Assembly: GCF_009928525.1 (NCBI RefSeq)
Contig: NZ_JAABOK010000003.1
Coordinates: forward strand, 310,001 to 374,000
Reading direction: 5' to 3'
DNA from: Chitinophaga solisilvae
Lineage (GTDB): Bacteria > Bacteroidota > Bacteroidia > Chitinophagales > Chitinophagaceae
Length of the DNA: 64,000 bases
Below, piece after piece: positions 61,501 through 64,000 of the stretch. Every line of letters begins with the position of its first letter. Within the stretch, counting starts at the first letter, position 1. The notes under the pieces are model-generated. The model did no database searches and had not been told where the DNA came from. It saw nothing but the letters and a program-made list of their open reading frames with translations. A program made the position numbers and the translations under genes.

Positions 61501-64000
61501 ATGCGATTACCCTGGATAATCCGCTGATTAATCTCAGATTACTGAGTGGCTCCAAAGGCGTAATATCCTTTAAACCCGGAGGTAATACAGGTGCAGACTT
61601 TGACAGGGTGGTGATCCGTCTGAATTCAGGAGTGGCTGCATTACTGACATCCCTGAATGTGTATTATGCGCAGATATTTGCCGGACCTCCAACAGTAGAA
61701 AAGGATACCGTATACGTTTGTAGCGGTGCTACGGCTTCCCTGAAAGCTACAGGTCCGGGTACCAACTTCCGCTGGTATACACAGTTAACAGGCGGTTCTC
61801 CTGTTGGCACCGGAGCAACTTTATCTGTTCCGAATGTTACTGCGAATGCGGTTTATTATGTAGAAGCAATTTCCGGAGCAGGTTGTGCTAATCCTGCAAG
61901 GAAGGCTGTATATGTAATGGTAGGCTTACCAAAAGTGATTGTAGCGCCGGAATCTGTAAGCGTGAACAGTGGTGCCACTGCAACCTTTACAGTAACCAAT
62001 CCGAATCCGCAGTACGATTACAACTGGTATGATGCGCCATCAGGCGGTACACAGGTGGCCAGCAAGGTAACCTCGTTTACTACGCCGCCGCTGACTGCTG
62101 CCAAGATTTATTATGTGGAAGCAGTGGATAAGGCTACCGGCTGCGCCAGCTCACAGCGTACGAAGGTAACAGCAGACATTAACCTGTCTCCTGAACCGGT
62201 ACCGTGTAGTTTTGCAACCCAACAGCAAAGCCCCATCATCAATGGCGTATGTCTGCTGTGTGCTGTAGATAATCCTGCCCTCGCGGTAGATAATAATGCT
62301 AACTCTGCATCCACTATTAATGCAACGGTGGGTGCAGTAGGATATATCGGTCAGTTGCTGACCTTCCAGAATGCATATGCAGCAGGTGACAGCATTACCA
62401 TGGATCTGGAAGTACCAGGTCAGGTAATTGGCGCCAGCCTGTTAGGCGGTATCAGGGTAGAAACCTACAACGGTGCCACAGCCAATAGCGATGCAAGATT
62501 CCTGGACGCTGCGCTGATAAGGGTAGAATTACTGTCAACCGGTAATAAATTCAGAGTCACCTTCCCGGTAACCAAAGCCTTCACCGGCGTACTGATCAGT
62601 ATCAATGGTGCCGCAGTATCCTTACTCACCAGTGTGAAAGTATACTTTGCCGCAGCATTCCCGCCACGGCCAACACCTGAACTGACCACCTACAGCACTT
62701 GTGCCGGCAAGCCTGATACCCTGAAAGTAACAGGTCCTGCAGGTGCTGACATCGCCTGGTTTGATGCGGCAGTTGGCGGTACACAACTGGGAACCGGCAA
62801 CATATTTATCACTCCTGCGCTGACAAGCTCAGTAACCTATTATGTACAATCAGGCAAGTACAATTGTGCTAACCCTGTAAGAGTGCCTGTACTGGTAACA
62901 GTTGGCGCCGGCCCTGCCGCACCGACTGCTCCGGGTGTAACACTCTGCGCCGGTGGTAAAGCAACGCTGGTGGCCACTGCGCCTCCAGGCGTTATCTTCC
63001 ATTGGTACAAGAGCGGCACAGATACAGCGATACTGGCTACAGGTACGTCTTTCGTGACACCAACAGTAACTGCTGATACAGCTTACTATGTAGCTGCTGA
63101 TAACAATGGCTGTCTCAGTACACGCACAAGAGTACCGGTAACGGTAACAGCTGCTGCGGCCAACTTCACCGTAACGCCGACAACTACCACCGTGAGCCGC
63201 GGACAGGGAGCGCTGATCAATGCTTCCAGCACCGGTTCCGGTATCATATTCAAATGGTACAATGCTGCGGGAGACAGCGTCTTCACCGGTCCTGCATTTA
63301 ATACAGGCCCGCTGCAGGTAACCACCACATACACAGTAACTGCCGTTAATGCCGGCGGTTGCGCATCCGCGCCGATCACTGTAACAGTGAATGTATTGGG
63401 CGGTGGTACCAACGATGTGCCTTGCGATGCAGCTACCACTGAAACCAATAGCGCAAACGGTATCTGTATAGGATGTTATGTAGATAATCCTGCACTGTCT
63501 GTAGATGGCAGCACCACCACCGGAGGTACTCTCCACGTTGTTGCAGGGCTGCTGGGTGGTTACGTACAACAAACCGTGATCTTCCCGACTGCCAGCAATC
63601 CGGGCGACAGTGTGAATGTTCACCTGGCATTCCCGGTTGCCCTGGCGGATGTAGGCCTCCTCTCTTCTTTTGATGTAGCTACCTACAACGGTGCTACCTA
63701 TAATAATGACCGTGTGTCTATCGGCAACTCTCTGCTCACGCTGAGATTACTCAGTGGTAACCAGCAGGCGGTGCTGAGCTTTAAACCTAATGCAGTATTC
63801 GATCGTGTAGAACTGCGGCTCAACTCCGGCCTGGCTTCCCTCCTGAATGCAGTGAGCGTAAATTACGCGAACCGCTTTGTGGCAGCACCGGAAGTAACTG
63901 CTGATTCCGTAATAGCTTGTGCCGGCGATTCCGCTACACTCTCTATTAAGAATCCGGTGGCAGGTGTTACCTATAAATGGTATAGCCAGGCATCCGGCGG
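52542..64000 (+). CDS. Giant secreted multi-repeat protein (adhesin-like), partial at 3' end
   Basis: At least 3,819 codons, open to the window's end, starting at ATG 52542. A signal peptide (MHSNATPKRSLLVFSCSFVL...SAY) is followed by 14 modules. Each has a beta-sandwich domain of about 155 residues (WSFGA, a CxxC such as CALCFVDNP, AIDGDTTTASK, YKAGDYVVLDL, FAEFGALKIYEA) and an Ig-like domain of about 80 residues with WYTTPTGGTPVATG...FTTPPLT...TTYYVEA, the CHU_C-associated Ig type. Period is about 740 bp through module 11, then longer as extra Ig copies appear. Modules 2 to 7 alternate in two subtypes. A C-terminal secretion domain would lie beyond the window. Likely surface adhesion or scaffold; the ligand of the first domain is unknown. 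Confidence 0.85.
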   Translation, partial: MHSNATPKRSLLVFSCSFVLIMLIAAISNFVSAYTKNIPMAFPVRETFIRNYQKWHPHSPLVTYKPGARTIAAGPLWSYAGGQSKVTFGGACFLCDIQNPTFAIDGDLNTASKLVLPVGVLGGIAQKLQFPGSYQAGDQVVLDLEIPDKFYTKQLMSAVQIETFNAGVANNDIVKLDNQLVRVQLLGVGPGSTNKFRVTIPITKAFDEVQIGLSAIFAEFGALLIYEAAAVIPISVNTPATIPVGGNVTLNASLPRVSGATFKWYNTAIGGTPLSSSASFTTPVLTRSTTYYVEAITSGLQSYIRTPVHVKVSGGAGALWSFGADELSPVTSGVACALCFVDNPDLAVDGDTLTASKIVLPAGVLTSAGQRIYFSGSYKAGDNVSLDLEIPNKIYTKQALSGIKIETFNNDISNGDATTIGASLIRLQALGVGPGGISKFRVVLPVTKDFNAVQVSLAAAFAEFGALKIYEAAAFVPVKATPDTVAISRGQTTTLTAAINPRMANATFRWFTTPTGGTQVGSGSSFTTPALSATTTYYVEATTPGDGLTSFVRTPVYVRVRNAAGAIWSYAAEEQSPVTGGVACALCFVDNPTLAIDGDTTTASKIVLPVGLVTTAGQLLKFPATYKAGDYVVLDLQIPDKLYTKQLLSAIKIHTKNNGVDNNDAITLDNSLIRLQALGLGLGSTPKFRVMFPVTKDFDAVQVDLSALFAEFGALQIYEAAAVIPVTVTPPAVTPVGSTVTLTASMPRVPNATYKWYSTPTGGTPLATGATFTTPALTRTTDYYVEASVAGAPLGAQSYVRTPVHVKVSGGAGPLWSFGAEEVSPVTGGIACALCYVDNPGYAIDGDTLTASKIVLPVGVITSVGQRIIFSGSYKAGDNIALDLEIPDKVYTKQALSGIQIETFNNNASNGDITTIGTSLIRLQVLGVGPGGINKFRVILPVTKDFNAVQVSLAATFAEFGALKIYEATAFVPVKATPDSIAVSKGQTATLNAAINPRMANATFRWYNAPTGGSLVGTGSSFVTPPMNATTTYYVEATTPADGLTSFVRTPVYVRVRNAAGALWSYAAEEQSPVTSGVACALCFVDNPTLAIDGDTTTASRIVLPVGLVTTAGQLLKFPASYKAGDYVVLDLQIPDKLYTKQLLSAIKIHTKNNGVDNNDAITLDNSLIRLQALGIGLGSTPKFRVMFPATKDFDAVQVDLSALFAEFGALLIYEAAAVIPVTVNTPAVTPVGSTVTLTASMPRVPNVTFRWFNSPTGGTQLGTGATFTTPVLTRTTDYYVEATVPGATLGGQSYVRTPVRVKVSGGAGPLWTFGSEEVSPVTGGVACALCFVDNPGLAIDGDTTTASRIVLPVGIVTSVGQRIIFSGSYKAGDNVALDLEIPDKVYTKQALSGIQIESFNNNVSNGDVTTIGTSLIRLQALGVGPGGISKFRVVLPVTKDFNAIQVSLAAAFAEFGALKIYEATAFVPVKVTPDTLRITKGQSTTLTASINPRIANPVFRWYTTPTGGTPVGTGATFTTPALNDTTTYYAEAFTAVDGLSSFVRTPVYIKVRRAAGSLWSFADDELSPVTSGVGCALCFVNDPKLAVDEDTTTASTIVLPVGVATSAGQRLRFPGGYKAGDYVSLDLEIPGKLFSAQALSGIQVETFNNEISNADNRSLSPALVRVQLLGLGTGGTNKFRVIFPVLKDFDAVQVSLSSLFSAFGSLKIYDAAGIIPIKITPDSSSVVRGGSVTFAGDISRVPGASIQWFSTPAGGTPLSSGPNFTTPPVNRSTVFYAEATGPDGLKSFVRTPAPVTVTNGVGPLWTHADQEQSPVTGGLACALCFVDSANLAVDGDTTTASKLVLPVGVAGSIGQVLKFPGNYKAGDFIALDLQIPGAIYTKQLLSAITMHTLKGGVDNNDPVTLNNSLIRLQALGLGIGSTPKFRVILKATKDFDAVQVDLAALFAEFGSLRIYEATAFIPVTVTPSPATAPSGGTVTLTPAIDLTRVTNPTFKWYTAPTGGTPVFTGTNFTTPPLSRNITYYVEAFSPVDGLNSYVRTPVDIKVGGGPGTIWSFGQDQTGPFTSGLACLACTIENPELASDGDSTTASKFITGIGVGTTLSQRVIFPGVYQPGDSIVLIMDLPGDPIANAQLIPNIKVRTFNNAISGSPVDNNDEVLLNNTGLVRLQVLGVGLSGANKFRVTIPATKTFDAVQVGQGSLVGASSVLRLYEVTAAIPITVTPSPATAQYNKTATLNAAIRVPNATFQWFSAPTGGVPLPGGTGATFTTPNLSRNTIYYVEATDPAGKKSFTRTAVPVKVKGGAGPLWSFGTDQQSPITGGIACVLCTVTDSMKAIDGDTTTASKLVVPAAIGGSVGQKIIFPGSYLAGDSIILFLSVPGNDPLASVQLLGSISVKTSNGGVENNDPTTLSNNAVGLSLLGLGTNGERKFRVAIPAKNPFDAAQVDLGSLVGVSNSLSIYEVAASIPVTLVVTPTDTTIVSGQTATFNASIPRIPDATFNWYTTPTGGAPIATTNTFVTPPLTQATTYYVEATSPADGLISLVRTAVTVKVTNAAGPGTVGCGGGTGPSTDGAEGLCLLCNVANPGLATDGSPDTYSTINVGVGVAGKYYQQIPFAQAGAATDSIRIKIGSGGALLGLANGIVVTTYNGATPNPSPITVDSSLLMLLNGSTTGTITLPARQPFTSVRIAFGSTVGLISALNVYYVKVITPVAKVAASNVFVCSGQPATLTANGPAGYSFRWFTTASGGTPVATTPSYTTPAVTGTTNYFVEAVGANGCGSEFRTPVTVTTGLPSVTVTPASANVAQGSTPTFNVVNPDVNNIYNWYTVPTGGTPVFAGTTFGVPPVNANITYYVEAVSKTNGTCKSLRTPVPVTLNGGGGPGTPVPGDIDCGGATTQLSSANGLCIGCFVEKQDSAVDNNTTTSSSMHVVAGLLGGYTEQVLIFPTGGKSGDSVRIGLSTNVGLADVGVLPSIQISSAKGATSNNDAITLDNPLINLRLLSGSKGVISFKPGGNTGADFDRVVIRLNSGVAALLTSLNVYYAQIFAGPPTVEKDTVYVCSGATASLKATGPGTNFRWYTQLTGGSPVGTGATLSVPNVTANAVYYVEAISGAGCANPARKAVYVMVGLPKVIVAPESVSVNSGATATFTVTNPNPQYDYNWYDAPSGGTQVASKVTSFTTPPLTAAKIYYVEAVDKATGCASSQRTKVTADINLSPEPVPCSFATQQQSPIINGVCLLCAVDNPALAVDNNANSASTINATVGAVGYIGQLLTFQNAYAAGDSITMDLEVPGQVIGASLLGGIRVETYNGATANSDARFLDAALIRVELLSTGNKFRVTFPVTKAFTGVLISINGAAVSLLTSVKVYFAAAFPPRPTPELTTYSTCAGKPDTLKVTGPAGADIAWFDAAVGGTQLGTGNIFITPALTSSVTYYVQSGKYNCANPVRVPVLVTVGAGPAAPTAPGVTLCAGGKATLVATAPPGVIFHWYKSGTDTAILATGTSFVTPTVTADTAYYVAADNNGCLSTRTRVPVTVTAAAANFTVTPTTTTVSRGQGALINASSTGSGIIFKWYNAAGDSVFTGPAFNTGPLQVTTTYTVTAVNAGGCASAPITVTVNVLGGGTNDVPCDAATTETNSANGICIGCYVDNPALSVDGSTTTGGTLHVVAGLLGGYVQQTVIFPTASNPGDSVNVHLAFPVALADVGLLSSFDVATYNGATYNNDRVSIGNSLLTLRLLSGNQQAVLSFKPNAVFDRVELRLNSGLASLLNAVSVNYANRFVAAPEVTADSVIACAGDSATLSIKNPVAGVTYKWYSQASG

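Noticed and set aside
53216..63630. Many minus-strand ORFs inside the giant gene
   Set aside because: They recur at the same place in every repeat and are antisense shadows of the long plus-strand frame.

Overview
The window looks like a chromosomal segment of a Bacteroidota bacterium, most likely Chitinophaga or a close relative. This rests on gene content: many SusD-era style lipoproteins, a GH92 mannosidase, CHU_C-associated Ig domains in a giant secreted protein, DUF4221, DUF1573 and DUF5009 proteins, a class I lanthipeptide-like leader, and genes without obvious Shine-Dalgarno sites. No phage, insertion sequence or CRISPR array was seen.

Layout. 1-5621 (minus): a co-directional run of a thioredoxin/DUF1573 lipoprotein, three paralogous ten-cysteine secreted proteins with a peritrophin-A (CBM14) cysteine pattern, a DUF4221 lipoprotein, a CGGC lipoprotein, an RND adaptor and the start of an RND pump. 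5839-9267 (plus): an XRE regulator and a second RND pump. 9406-14695 (minus): a four-gene operon with a short and a long cholesterol-dependent-cytolysin-like lipoprotein (CDCL pair), an unknown lipoprotein and an S41 protease; an orphan lanthipeptide-like precursor lies divergently upstream. 15347-19784: alpha/beta hydrolase, family 2 glycosyltransferase, a histidine kinase whose phospho-acceptor His is Tyr, tRNA-Gly(CCC), an outer-membrane-type protein and Pth2. 19830-28328 (minus): recD-recC-recB. 28392-30418 (minus): YwbE, a slipin, and upstream of the slipin a set of tRNA-like RNAs, including one whose T-arm half precedes its D-arm half (YrlA/Y-RNA-like permuted tRNA). 31011-34719: a small four-repeat protein, an ABC exporter and a GT87-type membrane protein. 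34776-43704: GH92, a GHL10-like enzyme with a CBM9-like protein, M13 peptidase, DUF5009 acyltransferase-like protein and two small proteins; two copies of a long palindromic repeat lie here. 43980-51929 (minus): CPA2 antiporter with its KefF/G-like oxidoreductase, ClC channel, transglutaminase-like protein and a NACHT-type NTPase. 52542-end (plus): a giant secreted repetitive protein of at least 3,819 codons that runs off the window.

The three places most likely to hold something new are the tRNA-like RNA/slipin locus (probable RNA-surveillance or RNA-repair relative), the CDCL pore-forming operon with its own protease, and the CBM14-like cysteine-rich protein cluster with two CxxC lipoproteins and an RND system. 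Family names are given from recognised sequence motifs; no database search was possible.
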